Source: Sulfitobacter alexandrii
GTDB taxonomy: Bacteria; Pseudomonadota; Alphaproteobacteria; Rhodobacterales; Rhodobacteraceae
Direction: 5' to 3'
Assembly (NCBI RefSeq): GCF_001886735.1
Contig: NZ_CP018076.1
Location: forward strand, 3,534,001 to 3,598,000
DNA: 64,000 nt
The translations under genes were made by a program, and so were the position numbers. The notes under the pieces are model-generated. The model made no database searches, was not told where the DNA came from, and saw only the letters and a list, made by a program, of their open reading frames with translations. Shown piece by piece: positions 34,716 to 43,153 of the stretch; the first letter of the stretch is position 1, and every line of letters begins with the position of its first letter.

Positions 34716-35309
34716 TCACACCAGGGTCACGCCGCTTTCCTTCATCGCCGCGCGGGCAGCGTCCAGGGAGCCGTCAAGGTCGATCGCTCGGCAGAGATCC
34801 TGCCGGACCGTCACGTCGAATCCCAGACCGGCTGCGTCCACCGCCGAGAAATTGACGCAGAAATCCAGCGCCAGGCCGACCATCGTCAGCTTCTGGATAC
34901 CGCGCGTCCGCAGGTAGCCTTCAAGACCGGTCGGAGTCTCGTGATCGTTTTCGAAGAACGCGGAATAGCTGTCGATGGCCGCGTTGTATCCCTTGCGAAT
35001 GATGAGGTCCGCGCGGTCCTGTGCCAGACCTTCGTGGAACTGCGCGCCAAGGCTGCCCTGGATGCAGTGATCCGGCCAGAGCACCTGCGGACCGTAAGGC
35101 ATGTCGATCACGTCGTAAGGGGCGCGGTCGTCGTGTGCGCTGGCAAACGAGGAATGCCCGGCGGGATGCCAGTCCTGCGTCAGGATCACCGCGTCGAAGT
35201 CCGCCATCAGGTCGGTAATACCCGATACGACAAGATCGCCCTCGGGCACCTCGAGCGCGCCGCCGGGGCAGAAGTCCTTCTGGACGTCGATCACGATAAG
35301 GGCTTGCAT
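34716..35309 (-). CDS. pncA: Nicotinamidase PncA
   Basis: Hydrolyses nicotinamide to nicotinate and ammonia, feeding PncB. It is 197 residues with the full catalytic triad Asp8 (VIDVQKDF), Lys106 (IIRKG) and Cys151 (LALDFCVNF). Metal ligands Asp46, His48 (TQDWHPAGH) and probably His81 are present. The start MQALIVIDVQ places the catalytic Asp at the usual position; the frame continues upstream but without homology. Confidence 0.95.
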   Translation of the reverse strand: MQALIVIDVQKDFCPGGALEVPEGDLVVSGITDLMADFDAVILTQDWHPAGHSSFASAHDDRAPYDVIDMPYGPQVLWPDHCIQGSLGAQFHEGLAQDRADLIIRKGYNAAIDSYSAFFENDHETPTGLEGYLRTRGIQKLTMVGLALDFCVNFSAVDAAGLGFDVTVRQDLCRAIDLDGSLDAARAAMKESGVTLV

Positions 35310-35397
35310 CGGGTCACTCCGGTTCTGGCTGGGCACGAAGCCTTTTACCGCAGCCCCCCCTTGCGCAACAGCCCCCCTCGGGCCTATTTCCGCCTCC

Positions 35398-36288
35398 ATG
35401 CACACCATCGCCGCCCTGTATCACTTTACGCGCTTCGAGGATCCCGCCGCGCTCAAGCCCGCGCTGCTGGACCTGTGCCTCGCGCATCGGGTCAAGGGCA
35501 CGTTGCTGCTGGCGCAGGAAGGCGTGAACGGCACCATCGCGGGCCCGCGTGAGGGCATCGACGCGGTCATCGCCCATCTGCGCGGTCTGCCCGGCTGCGC
35601 CGGGCTGGAATGGAAAGAGGCGACATCCGAAACACCGCCCTTCCCCCGGATGAAGGTGCGGCTGAAGCGCGAAATCGTGACGATGGGCCAGCCGGATGTC
35701 GATCCGCGCGCGCGCGTGGGCCACTATGTGGAGCCGCGGGACTGGAACGATCTGATCCGGGATCCGGGGGTGGCGGTGATCGACACACGAAACGATTACG
35801 AAGTGGCGATCGGAACCTTCGAGGGCGCGATCGATCCCGAAACCGCAAGTTTCGGAGAATTCCCCGCCTGGTGGGAAGCCAACAAGCACCGCTTTCACAA
35901 CAAGAAGATCGCGATGTTCTGCACCGGCGGAATCCGCTGCGAGAAATCGACCAATTACCTGCTGGGCCAAGGGGTCGAGGACGTCTTTCACCTCAAAGGC
36001 GGCATCCTGAAATATCTCGAGGACGTCCCGGAAGCCGACAGCGCCTGGCAGGGAGACTGCTTTGTCTTCGATGCGCGTGTCAGCGTCGGCCACGGCCTGA
36101 GAGAGGGGCCCCACATGCTGTGCCACGGCTGCCGTCAGCCGATCCTTCCCGAGGACAGGAACCGCCCCGAGTACGAAGAGGGCGTGAGTTGCCATCATTG
36201 CGCCCACCGTACCACCGAGGCGGACAAGGCGCGGTTCAGAGAGAGGCAGAAGCAGCTGCGGCTCGCAGCCCGGCGGCGCCTGCCCTGA
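35398..36288 (+). CDS. trhO: tRNA uridine(34) hydroxylase TrhO (rhodanese family, YceA)
   Basis: O2-dependent formation of 5-hydroxyuridine at tRNA position 34. The 296 residues contain an N-terminal acylphosphatase-like domain with LLLAQEGVNGTIAG. The rhodanese domain carries the active Cys175 and Cys181 (MFCTGGIRCEKS). A cysteine-rich C-terminus, LCHGCRQP and CHHCAH, is probably a metal knuckle. The length fits the family. Starts are divergent from pncA with an 88-base gap. Confidence 0.92.
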   Translation: MHTIAALYHFTRFEDPAALKPALLDLCLAHRVKGTLLLAQEGVNGTIAGPREGIDAVIAHLRGLPGCAGLEWKEATSETPPFPRMKVRLKREIVTMGQPDVDPRARVGHYVEPRDWNDLIRDPGVAVIDTRNDYEVAIGTFEGAIDPETASFGEFPAWWEANKHRFHNKKIAMFCTGGIRCEKSTNYLLGQGVEDVFHLKGGILKYLEDVPEADSAWQGDCFVFDARVSVGHGLREGPHMLCHGCRQPILPEDRNRPEYEEGVSCHHCAHRTTEADKARFRERQKQLRLAARRRLP

Positions 36289-36327
36289 TCCCCCGAAGCG
36301 GGCCTAAACTCCGGAAAACTTGACCTG

Positions 36328-36342
36328 TTAAGCGGGCGGTAA
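36328..36342 (+). promoter_or_regulatory. CtrA-like box upstream of the motB remnant
   Basis: TTAA-N7-GTAA, close to the alphaproteobacterial CtrA consensus TTAA-N7-TTAA, ends 45 bases before the motB ATG. A second box with the same GCGGTAA half stands upstream of fliK. CtrA control of flagellar genes is established in this lineage. Confidence 0.5.
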
Positions 36343-36387
36343 AGCTCTGCCTCTACCCATGTTCGCGGGTGAATAGAGGTGGTGGAG

Positions 36388-36648
36388 ATGAGTGCGCAGG
36401 CCAATGCGCGGCCGATCATCATCAAACGCAAGAAGATTGTCGGCGGCGGCGGACACCATGGAGGTGCCTGGAAAGTCGCCATAAGCATGTTCCTTCAGTC
36501 TGGGACGCTTTGCGCCCGTGGAGTCTCACCCCCCTTGGGGGACCTTTCATGGCATTCTGACCCGTGCATGCGCCCCTGCAGCAGGGGGTGCGCCATCCGA
36601 CCTCGGATGCATCACCTACATGCGTTTTGCGCTGTTAACGTCTGCTGA
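36388..36648 (+). pseudogene. motB: motB fragment: 31 N-terminal codons fused to unrelated sequence
   Basis: The reading frame begins like flagellar stator protein MotB: PIIIKRKKIVGGGGHHGGAWKVA matches the conserved cytoplasmic head. Normally this runs straight into the membrane segment starting Y-A-D-F. Here identity stops after Ala31 (36480), and the frame continues with 55 unrelated, cysteine-rich residues to a TGA. The transmembrane helix with its proton-binding Asp and the OmpA-like domain are missing, so no working MotB can be made. A start, ribosome site (GGTGG) and CtrA-like box remain. The sharp break indicates deletion or rearrangement rather than gradual decay. Confidence 0.7.
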
Positions 36649-36711
36649 ATGCGCAGCAGCCTTGTTGCGAGACTTTGAGATGATTTTGCCGCGTCTCCCC
36701 TGCGGCCTGCA
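36481..36711. other. Non-coding junction DNA between motB fragment and flgN-like gene
   Basis: 231 bases without a convincing gene. They hold two GC-rich dyads, CCCCC-TT-GGGGG (36530-36541) and GCGCCCC...GGGGGTGCGC (about 36571-36594). A GTTAAC half-site lies near 36637. At the left edge, on the minus strand, AAGGA is placed eight bases before an ATG (36482-36480) that spans the motB junction. That looks like the leader of a lost minus-strand gene downstream of flgN. Confidence 0.5.
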
Positions 36712-37071
36712 TCACGCGCGACGCTCCACCGACGGGCCATCCTGGATTTCGATCGTCCGTTTTCTTCCGTCCGCCCCGTAGGTTTCCAATCCGTCGCGCA
36801 CCTGCCGCAGTTCGGCCATCCGTGCCGCAACCGACCTGATCCCATCAAGGGCACCGTCCAGAAGATGCTGGTTGCGTCGAACCTTCACATCGAGATGCCT
36901 CAAACGCCCGGCGTTGCCGGGAGGTATCGCATTGATCTCTTCGATCAGGGCTTCCTTGGGGTCGAGCAAATCTGCCAGCCGTCCGAGGTTTCCTGTCAGG
37001 AGCGCCTCGCGCTCCTCGTCAAGCAGGTGATCCAATGCCTCGATCCGTTCCGTTGCGCCGGGATGGGTCAT
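36712..37071 (-). CDS. FlgN-like flagellar chaperone/export protein
   Basis: A small helical protein of 119 residues, rich in Leu, Glu, Asp and Arg heptads (IEALDHLLDEEREALLTGNL, then LLDPKEALIEEINA). This fits the FlgN-type hook-filament chaperone family, although the match is by pattern and context. The ATG overlaps the flgJ-like stop by four bases. It sits in a flagellar remnant, so whether it still has partners here is doubtful. Confidence 0.65.
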   Translation of the reverse strand: MTHPGATERIEALDHLLDEEREALLTGNLGRLADLLDPKEALIEEINAIPPGNAGRLRHLDVKVRRNQHLLDGALDGIRSVAARMAELRQVRDGLETYGADGRKRTIEIQDGPSVERRA

Positions 37072-37340
37072 CGGTCTCTCTCCTTCAGCGCCTGGTAGAG
37101 CGATTCGGCCAGACCGAGTCCGCCCGCGCGCACCATCGCAGCGGCCTGTTCCTGCAGGAGAAAGGATGAAAACTGATCCTCGCCGGCGCCACCGCCAAAG
37201 TGATCACGCGACTTTCCGACACCCGCAGCATTCAGCATTTCAGCCAGGAACGTGGTTTCGAGCTGTTCGGCCGCCTGCCTGAGCTTCAGGTCGGCCGTGC
37301 CGGGCAAGGATTTCCGAAAAGGGGCTTGGCTGATTTCCAC
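37068..37340 (-). CDS. FlgJ-like rod-binding protein (GTG start)
   Basis: The protein has 90 residues and matches the N-terminal rod-binding domain of FlgJ: LRQAAEQLETTFLAEMLNAAG, then FSSFLLQEQAAAMVRAGGLGLAESLYQAL. The C-terminal muramidase domain of enterobacterial FlgJ is absent, as is usual in alphaproteobacteria. A GTG start is chosen since GAGGAGC lies six bases upstream and no ATG fits. Divergent from fliK, overlapping the flgN-like gene. Confidence 0.75.
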   Translation of the reverse strand: MEISQAPFRKSLPGTADLKLRQAAEQLETTFLAEMLNAAGVGKSRDHFGGGAGEDQFSSFLLQEQAAAMVRAGGLGLAESLYQALKERDR

Positions 37341-37391
37341 GTGGGCGCTCCTCAAACTAAGTTCAATTTTCGGGAGGATGCACGGCAAGCG

Positions 37392-37406
37392 GTAAAAAAG
37401 CGGTAA
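37392..37406 (+). promoter_or_regulatory. CtrA-like box in the flgJ/fliK divergent region
   Basis: GTAA-N7-GTAA (GTAAAAAAGCGGTAA) shares GCGGTAA and the exact N7 spacing with the box upstream of motB. Its end is 50 bases before the preferred fliK TTG, the same geometry as at motB (45 bases). Confidence 0.45.
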
Positions 37407-37456
37407 GGATGTTGCGTCATACGGTGCCGGTCGGCGAAGAAGTCCCGGAGGCCAAG

Positions 37457-39421
37457 TTGAACATTTTCCCAGCGCAGACCCCGACCCGGTTGTCGGATGA
37501 ACCCCAAGCGCGTGCCGGGGCAAATCTGCGCGACGCTGCGCAGGTCGGCGGGACCGGTCCAGTTGCGGTCGCAGACTTCAACGAGACCTTCGAAAACCTC
37601 CTGCAAAGCCTTGCAGCCCCGCCATCGACTGACGGGGCCACAAATGCAGACGCCGAAAAGGCGGACGCGACGGAAGATGCGCCGGAGGAACCGTCCGGCC
37701 CTTCGGTCATGGAAACCGAGACGCAAGGAGATTCGCCGCAGGCTTCACGCAAAGAACCTCCCCAAGAGGCCGTACACCCGATGCCTGACCATCCCTCGCT
37801 TCCTCTCGCCGTACCGTCCGCCGAAAGGGCCCGCGTACACGCGGCCGAAGTGACCCCGGAGGCCAACGGCCTGCCTGCGGCCCATACTCATGCGGCGCAA
37901 GGGCAACCGACGCCACGAAAGGCGCAACAGATTCGACCGGAGGCGCATCAGTCGACAGCTTCGCGCGTGTCCTCCAGCCCTGCACCCCATGCTGGGGAGG
38001 GCGCTGCAACAAAGACCAGGATTGACTGGCAGGCAGAACCCCGCGCTTCGGCAGAAATCGACCCGGCGCCACCAAAAACGAGGCAACTGGCGGAGCGGGC
38101 AGTCGTTCATTCCGTTCAGGTCGCGGCCGTCGGGACCGCGATGTCATACCCGAAATCGCTGGCGGAGCGGGCGGTGACCGGACAGATGGCAGGGGCTAAC
38201 CGCGCCCCAGTCTTGGCGGTCGGCTTGCCCGGCCGGCTGCCTATGACACACGACACCGAAAAACTGCCCTCAGCGATGACCTCGCGGATGTCGGAGGCCC
38301 TGATCGGCTCTTCCTCCGCCCTCCGACAGGTCGCTGGCCCTGAACATCGGTGGGCAGACGCAGCCAACCCTAAAGGGACCACCCTTGCCAATTCGCAAGT
38401 GGCCAAGGACGTGCCCGTACCGGTGGCACCAGGGCATCTGCGGTCCAAGGCGGGGGAGCCTTTTGGTGCGCCCAACGCAGGAACAGACGCCCCCTCTCCA
38501 AAACCATCGGGGATCGAATTGGCCATGCCGCGCGCCTCTGTCTCACAGGCCCGGAACGTATCTAGCCACGTTGAGACAACGCCGAAGGAAGCTTTTCCGC
38601 TCTTGGGTCGAACGCGAGCGACCACCGAGGCAGGTAGCGACAGCACGTTCATTAGAAGTCGTCCCGATCAATCCTTAGGCCCCGCGCGGGGTTTCACTGC
38701 GCCGCCGCCAAGGGAACCAATTGCAATCAGTTTTCAAAAGGCGGCGCCGGGGCAACCCGTCGCAAACCTCGGTAGCGACACCGCGAAAAGCCCCCAAGAC
38801 ACCAGCCCCCACCGTGGCACACCGACACAACCGAAGATCACCTTTGCGACGGCGCACCCGGTGGCGCCGCAACCGGGTCCTGCCATCGGGTCGTCTACCG
38901 TCAAAGGTGACATCCGCGAGACGGTAACGGGCCCGGTCGATATCGTTCCGGTGGAGGCTGGAAGTCCCCGGCCCGTCGACACCTTGCCCGCAGTACAGGG
39001 CCAGCCGGTCAGCGCTCCGCAGCGCGCCGACATGCCGATGCATATAGCCCGACAGGTCGCGGAAGCCTTGCAAGGCATCGGACAGCAACCGGTCGAAATT
39101 TCACTCACCCCCGAGGAGCTGGGCCGCGTGCGCCTGTCGCTGTCGGCCTCGGACTCCGGCATGATTGTCCATGTGGTCGCCGATCGAGCGGAAACGCTGG
39201 ATCTCATGCGGCGGCACATCACGGAGCTTTCGGAGGAGTTCAGGCAGCTCGGCTATGCCGATGTCCGCTTCAGCTTCGCGGGAGGTGGAGAGCAGCACGG
39301 TCATCGTCCCCCACGAGCCGACGTGCTCGCGCCTGACGGGGAGCTTCCCGAAGCATCGGGCACCATTGCCGAAATCGCCCTGTCGATCACGCCAGACACG
39401 GGCGTCGACATCAGACTTTAA
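37457..39421 (+). CDS. fliK: Flagellar hook-length control protein FliK (probable TTG start)
   Basis: About 654 residues. A long low-complexity Pro/Ala/Thr-rich ruler region is followed by a C-terminal Flg_hook domain (about residues 530-625). Diagnostic segments are PVEISLTPEELGRVRLSLS and HITELSEEFRQLGYADVRFSF. The secreted ruler halts hook growth and switches export specificity. TTG at 37457 is preferred: GGAGG lies five bases upstream and the CtrA-like box sits 50 bases before it. An ATG at 37409 is in frame but touches that box and lacks a spaced ribosome site. The hook gene itself is not in view. Confidence 0.82.
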   Translation: MNIFPAQTPTRLSDEPQARAGANLRDAAQVGGTGPVAVADFNETFENLLQSLAAPPSTDGATNADAEKADATEDAPEEPSGPSVMETETQGDSPQASRKEPPQEAVHPMPDHPSLPLAVPSAERARVHAAEVTPEANGLPAAHTHAAQGQPTPRKAQQIRPEAHQSTASRVSSSPAPHAGEGAATKTRIDWQAEPRASAEIDPAPPKTRQLAERAVVHSVQVAAVGTAMSYPKSLAERAVTGQMAGANRAPVLAVGLPGRLPMTHDTEKLPSAMTSRMSEALIGSSSALRQVAGPEHRWADAANPKGTTLANSQVAKDVPVPVAPGHLRSKAGEPFGAPNAGTDAPSPKPSGIELAMPRASVSQARNVSSHVETTPKEAFPLLGRTRATTEAGSDSTFIRSRPDQSLGPARGFTAPPPREPIAISFQKAAPGQPVANLGSDTAKSPQDTSPHRGTPTQPKITFATAHPVAPQPGPAIGSSTVKGDIRETVTGPVDIVPVEAGSPRPVDTLPAVQGQPVSAPQRADMPMHIARQVAEALQGIGQQPVEISLTPEELGRVRLSLSASDSGMIVHVVADRAETLDLMRRHITELSEEFRQLGYADVRFSFAGGGEQHGHRPPRADVLAPDGELPEASGTIAEIALSITPDTGVDIRL

Positions 39422-39433
39422 CCGGAGAAAGCC

Positions 39434-40102
39434 ATGATCTCACCCACCGCTTCTGCCTTCGCCCCGGGTACGCAAAGCCCTGCTCCCGGCACGCGTGGCT
39501 CGGTCCTGTCCTCGGATTTCGAAACTTTTCTGAAGATGCTGACGGCCCAGGCAAGATTCCAGGATCCTTTGGAGCCGCTGGACTCGTCCCAGTACGCCGC
39601 ACAGCTGGCGCAGTTCTCTATGGTGGAACAGCAGGTTCTTTCAAACGACCTGTTGCAAGCCCTTTCCGGACAGTTGAGCGCGGGGGGGATGGCACAGATG
39701 TCGGGATGGATCGGGATGGAGGCGCTCAGCACGGCGCCGGTATATTTCGACGGCAGTCCGATCACCATCACCCCGAATCCGGCCGCCATCTCGGACGAGG
39801 TTTTCCTCGTGGTCTACGATGACACCGGAACCGAGGTGCAGCGCAGCGCCCTGCCGATATCTGCGGAACCTTTCGAGTGGGCAGGAGTCGCCGATGACGG
39901 CAGCCCGTTTGCAAACGGCCTTTACACGCTCGAAATCGAAAGCCGTGCGGACGGGGAGGTGGTGCTGACGGACCCGGTCGAGACCTACAACCGCATAACC
40001 GAAGCGCGTGTCCAGGACGGGCAGACCATCCTGATACTGGAAGGCGGCGCAGCCGTGCTGGCAAGTGCCGTAAGCGGGCTGCGCGACCCGGACGCCACCT
40101 GA
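39434..40102 (+). CDS. flgD: Flagellar hook-capping / assembly protein FlgD
   Basis: A 222-residue protein that caps the growing hook. The N-terminal export and capping region FETFLKMLTAQARFQDPLEPLDSSQYAAQLAQFSMVEQQ is the FlgD signature. A C-terminal FlgD Ig-like part includes PFANGLYTLEIES. The ATG has GGAG seven bases upstream, 12 bases after fliK. It appears intact although motB nearby is not; the rest of the flagellar genes may be elsewhere or lost. Confidence 0.93.
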   Translation: MISPTASAFAPGTQSPAPGTRGSVLSSDFETFLKMLTAQARFQDPLEPLDSSQYAAQLAQFSMVEQQVLSNDLLQALSGQLSAGGMAQMSGWIGMEALSTAPVYFDGSPITITPNPAAISDEVFLVVYDDTGTEVQRSALPISAEPFEWAGVADDGSPFANGLYTLEIESRADGEVVLTDPVETYNRITEARVQDGQTILILEGGAAVLASAVSGLRDPDAT

Positions 40103-40133
40103 ACCTCAGCCATTGGCAGAGAGGGCCAATTCG

Positions 40134-41462
40134 CTATCGATCAGACAGGCTGAACCCGAGGTAGGCAAACGGCATGATCGCACGGCGATAGGCACCCAGC
40201 TCGAACTTCTGCAAGGGACGTTGAACCGCCTGCGGATAGATCCGACGCGGTTCCCTGTCCTGCACGAGGTCCGCGAGCAAGGCGCCCGAATAGCTGGCCA
40301 TCGCCACGCCGTTTCCGTGATAGCACAGGCTCGCAAACATTCCGGGCTGATCGGGCACCTGTCCGACAAATGGCATCCTGTCCCGGGCGATGCACACCAT
40401 GCCCGACCAATTGTACGGGGTCTCGACCTCGCTCCAGGCCGGGAACATGCGGTCGAAATCCGCCCGCGCCCTTTGCATCGCCCGCCGCTCGGACCCCTGA
40501 TTGGCCATCAGCCCCCCGCGCACGCCGAACAGCATCCGATTGTCCGGCATCAGACGAAAGTAATGCAGCAGATGCCGCGTATCATAAGAGGCCTGCCCGC
40601 TTGTCCAACCTTGAGCCCCGAGTTCCTGCTGCGAAAGGGGGCGTGTCACGATGACACTGGATTGCGTCGGCATGTAGCGCGCCGCCAGCCACGCCGGCAG
40701 ATCTTCGGACGAATAGCCATTGGTCCCGATAATCACGCGTTGCGCCTCGATCCGCCCGGACGGCGTTTCCAGCGTGAAGCCGGACCCGTGCCTGGTGACG
40801 GACGTCACGGGTGTCTCATGGTGGATCCGGGCGCCCGCGGTTTCGGCAGCAGCGGCCAGCCCCTTGATGTACTTGCGCGGATTGAGCCCGAAACCGATGG
40901 GCACGGTCAGCGCACCGTGGAAGCCAGCACTCATCCCCTCCCCCTCGAGATCCTTGGCAGGGGTCAGCCGCGCCTCCGCGCCGTAGTTATCGGCATAGTA
41001 GGCGACCCGCTCTTCCATCTCGTCGAAGTCCTTGGGCCGATGCGCGAACTGCGTCTCGCCGTCGGAATGGCGATCGACCTCTACGCCGTATTTCTCCAAC
41101 AGATCCTCGACAAACCGGATGGAGGCAAGTTCCGTCTGCCGCCAGGCCCGGCGCCCGTCCTCGCCAAACCGCGTCTCGAGCGCCGCGTCGTCCAGCATCC
41201 CGCCCCCAAGGCAGCAGAACCCGCCGTTGCGGCCCGACGCCCCCCAGCCCACATACCGCGCATCCACGACAACGGTATCCACGCCGTCTTCGGCCAGTTG
41301 CAAGGCGGCTGAGATACCCGTGAAGCCGGCGCCGATGATCGCCACGTCGCAGCTTGTGTCGCCCTGCAGCGCCGGCCGATCCGGGATGTCGCAGGTCTGA
41401 TCCCACCAGCAGCCGTTCCGCGGCCCGTCGGAATAGGCGAAGTCTCCGTAGATACGCTTCAT
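40134..41462 (-). CDS. FAD-dependent oxidoreductase, PuuB-like (gamma-glutamylputrescine oxidase class)
   Basis: Flavoprotein of 442 residues. The dinucleotide motif AIIGAGFTGISAALQLAEDG is at about residues 41-60, followed by GWGASGRNGGFCCLGGG. Near the C-terminus CYHGNGVAMASYSGALLADLV matches the PuuB/ordL class of DAO-fold amine oxidoreductases. It overlaps the potI stop (ATGA) and therefore belongs to the polyamine operon. No glutamylpolyamine synthetase (PuuA) is in view, so oxidation of free or glutamylated putrescine cannot be decided. Confidence 0.85.
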   Translation of the reverse strand: MKRIYGDFAYSDGPRNGCWWDQTCDIPDRPALQGDTSCDVAIIGAGFTGISAALQLAEDGVDTVVVDARYVGWGASGRNGGFCCLGGGMLDDAALETRFGEDGRRAWRQTELASIRFVEDLLEKYGVEVDRHSDGETQFAHRPKDFDEMEERVAYYADNYGAEARLTPAKDLEGEGMSAGFHGALTVPIGFGLNPRKYIKGLAAAAETAGARIHHETPVTSVTRHGSGFTLETPSGRIEAQRVIIGTNGYSSEDLPAWLAARYMPTQSSVIVTRPLSQQELGAQGWTSGQASYDTRHLLHYFRLMPDNRMLFGVRGGLMANQGSERRAMQRARADFDRMFPAWSEVETPYNWSGMVCIARDRMPFVGQVPDQPGMFASLCYHGNGVAMASYSGALLADLVQDREPRRIYPQAVQRPLQKFELGAYRRAIMPFAYLGFSLSDR

Positions 41463-42280
41463 GCCGGGGCACGCTCCGCCGCGCGCATGTCCGCTTCGGC
41501 CCTCACGGCGTTCCGTTTCGTCACGAGCGAGGCGGTGATCACCCCGACGGCGACGATCGAAATCATGATCGTGGAAAGGGCGTTGATCTCGGGCGAGACG
41601 CCCAGCCGTACAGCCGAGAATATCTTGATCGGCAGTGTCGTCGCTGACGGACCGGCCGTGAACGAAGCGATCACGAGGTCATCGAGCGAGAGAGTGAATG
41701 CCAGCAACCAACCGGAAATCACCGCAGGCGCAATGATCGGCAGTGTCACAAGACGAAATGCATCCCAGCCAGAACATCCCAGATCTAGTGCCGCCTCTTC
41801 GAGCGAACGGTCGAAGGTCACCAGCCGCGACGAAACGACAACCGAAACGTAGCACATGGAAAATGTCGTATGCGCCAGCACGATGGTAAGGACACCTCGA
41901 TCCAGCCCGATGCCGATGAAAAGCAACAGAAGGGACAGGCCGGTTATGACCTCGGGCATGACAAGAGGTGCGTAGATCATGCCCGAAAACAGTGTCCTCC
42001 CCATGAACCGCCCACCGCGCACCAGAACGTACGCAGCCATCGTCCCCAATAGGGTCGCCAGCGTGGACGACATGACCGCGACCTTGATCGTGACCCAGGC
42101 CGCATCGAGGAAGGCCTCGTTCCGGACAAGCTCGCCATACCATCGGGTGGAGAACCCGGCCCAGACCGTCACCAGCTTGGAGGCGTTGAAACTGTAAATG
42201 ATCAGGATGATCATCGGCAGGTAGAGAAACGCAAAGCCGAAGGTCAGCGACGTGACGTTGAACCATGACATCCGCTTCAT
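41459..42280 (-). CDS. potI: Putrescine-type ABC transporter permease PotI
   Basis: Membrane permease of 273 residues with six segments; the EAA loop is SLEEAALDLGCSGWDAFRLVTLP. The extracytoplasmic loop has the YSFNASKLVTVWAGFSTRWY pattern typical of PotC/PotI. Starts at MKRMSW, overlapping the potH stop by four bases. It pairs with PotH. Confidence 0.88.
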   Translation of the reverse strand: MKRMSWFNVTSLTFGFAFLYLPMIILIIYSFNASKLVTVWAGFSTRWYGELVRNEAFLDAAWVTIKVAVMSSTLATLLGTMAAYVLVRGGRFMGRTLFSGMIYAPLVMPEVITGLSLLLLFIGIGLDRGVLTIVLAHTTFSMCYVSVVVSSRLVTFDRSLEEAALDLGCSGWDAFRLVTLPIIAPAVISGWLLAFTLSLDDLVIASFTAGPSATTLPIKIFSAVRLGVSPEINALSTIMISIVAVGVITASLVTKRNAVRAEADMRAAERAPA

Positions 42281-43152
42281 TGCTCTGCCTCCGCCTGCTT
42301 CTGCTGGTTTCGCTGAAACAGCACGATCGGAATGATCAGGATCAGCAGAAGTACCACGGCCACCGCGGACGCCACGGGCCAGTCGCGATTGTTGAAGAAC
42401 TCCTCCCACAGCACCTTGCCGATCATCAGCGTGCCCGATCCGCCCAGAAGCGAGGGAATGACGAACTCGCCCAGCGCGGGAATGAACACCAGGAAGGACC
42501 CGGCGATGATCCCGTTGCGAGACAACGGCACCGTCACCAGCCAGAACGCCTGAAGCCGCGAGCAGCCCAGATCCTCCGCCGCTTCGTTCAGGGATTCATC
42601 CAGCCGGTCGAGTGCCGCGTAGATCGGCAGGATCATGAAGGGCAGGTAGGTATAGACGATACCGATATAGACGGCGGTATTCGTATTGAGGATCTGCAAC
42701 GGTTCGCTGATCAGCCCCAGTGACGTGAGAAATTGGTTCAGCAACCCTTCGTTGCTGAGAATGCCCATCCACGCGTAGACCCGGATCAGGAAAGACGTCC
42801 AGAACGGCAGGATCACCAGCATCATCAGCGTCGCGCGCCATTCCTCCGGTGCCTTGGCCATACCGTAGGCGATCGGATATCCGACCATCAGGGTGATCAG
42901 CGTCGACAGGAACGCGATCTGAAGAGAACTGAGGTAGGCTTTCCAGTAGAGATCATCCTCGGTCAGGAAGATGAAGTTCTCGAAATCGAAGGCCGCGAAC
43001 ATCTCGCCGATCCCGTCCCGCATGGTCGGGGTGTAGGGCGGGATCGCCAGTGCCAGATCCGACAACGAAATCTTGAAGACGATGATGAACGGAACGAGGA
43101 ACAGCGCCAGCAGCCACGCGTAGGGGACGGCAATCAGGGCGAAGCGGCGCAT
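42277..43152 (-). CDS. potH: Putrescine-type ABC transporter permease PotH
   Basis: Permease of 291 residues. The start MRRFALIAVPYAW leads directly into the first membrane segment. PotH/PotB features are present: FWTSFLIRVYAWMGILSNEGLLN and the EAA loop SLNEAAEDLGCSRLQAFWLVTVPLS. One base separates the ATG from the potG stop. The frame extends upstream only as a shadow of potG. Confidence 0.9.
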   Translation of the reverse strand: MRRFALIAVPYAWLLALFLVPFIIVFKISLSDLALAIPPYTPTMRDGIGEMFAAFDFENFIFLTEDDLYWKAYLSSLQIAFLSTLITLMVGYPIAYGMAKAPEEWRATLMMLVILPFWTSFLIRVYAWMGILSNEGLLNQFLTSLGLISEPLQILNTNTAVYIGIVYTYLPFMILPIYAALDRLDESLNEAAEDLGCSRLQAFWLVTVPLSRNGIIAGSFLVFIPALGEFVIPSLLGGSGTLMIGKVLWEEFFNNRDWPVASAVAVVLLLILIIPIVLFQRNQQKQAEAEQ

Positions 43153-43153
43153 A

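Noticed and set aside
36530-36541. CCCCC-TT-GGGGG as intrinsic terminator
   Set aside because: The loop is too short and no T tract follows; recorded only as a dyad in the junction DNA.
36571-36594. Sigma-54-like GG-N10-GC match overlapping a hairpin (minus strand)
   Set aside because: The match is minimal, is explained by the GC-rich dyad, and flagellar genes of this group usually rely on CtrA-type control.
37409-37411. ATG as fliK start
   Set aside because: It almost touches the CtrA-like box and has no spaced Shine-Dalgarno, while TTG 37457 has GGAGG five bases upstream.
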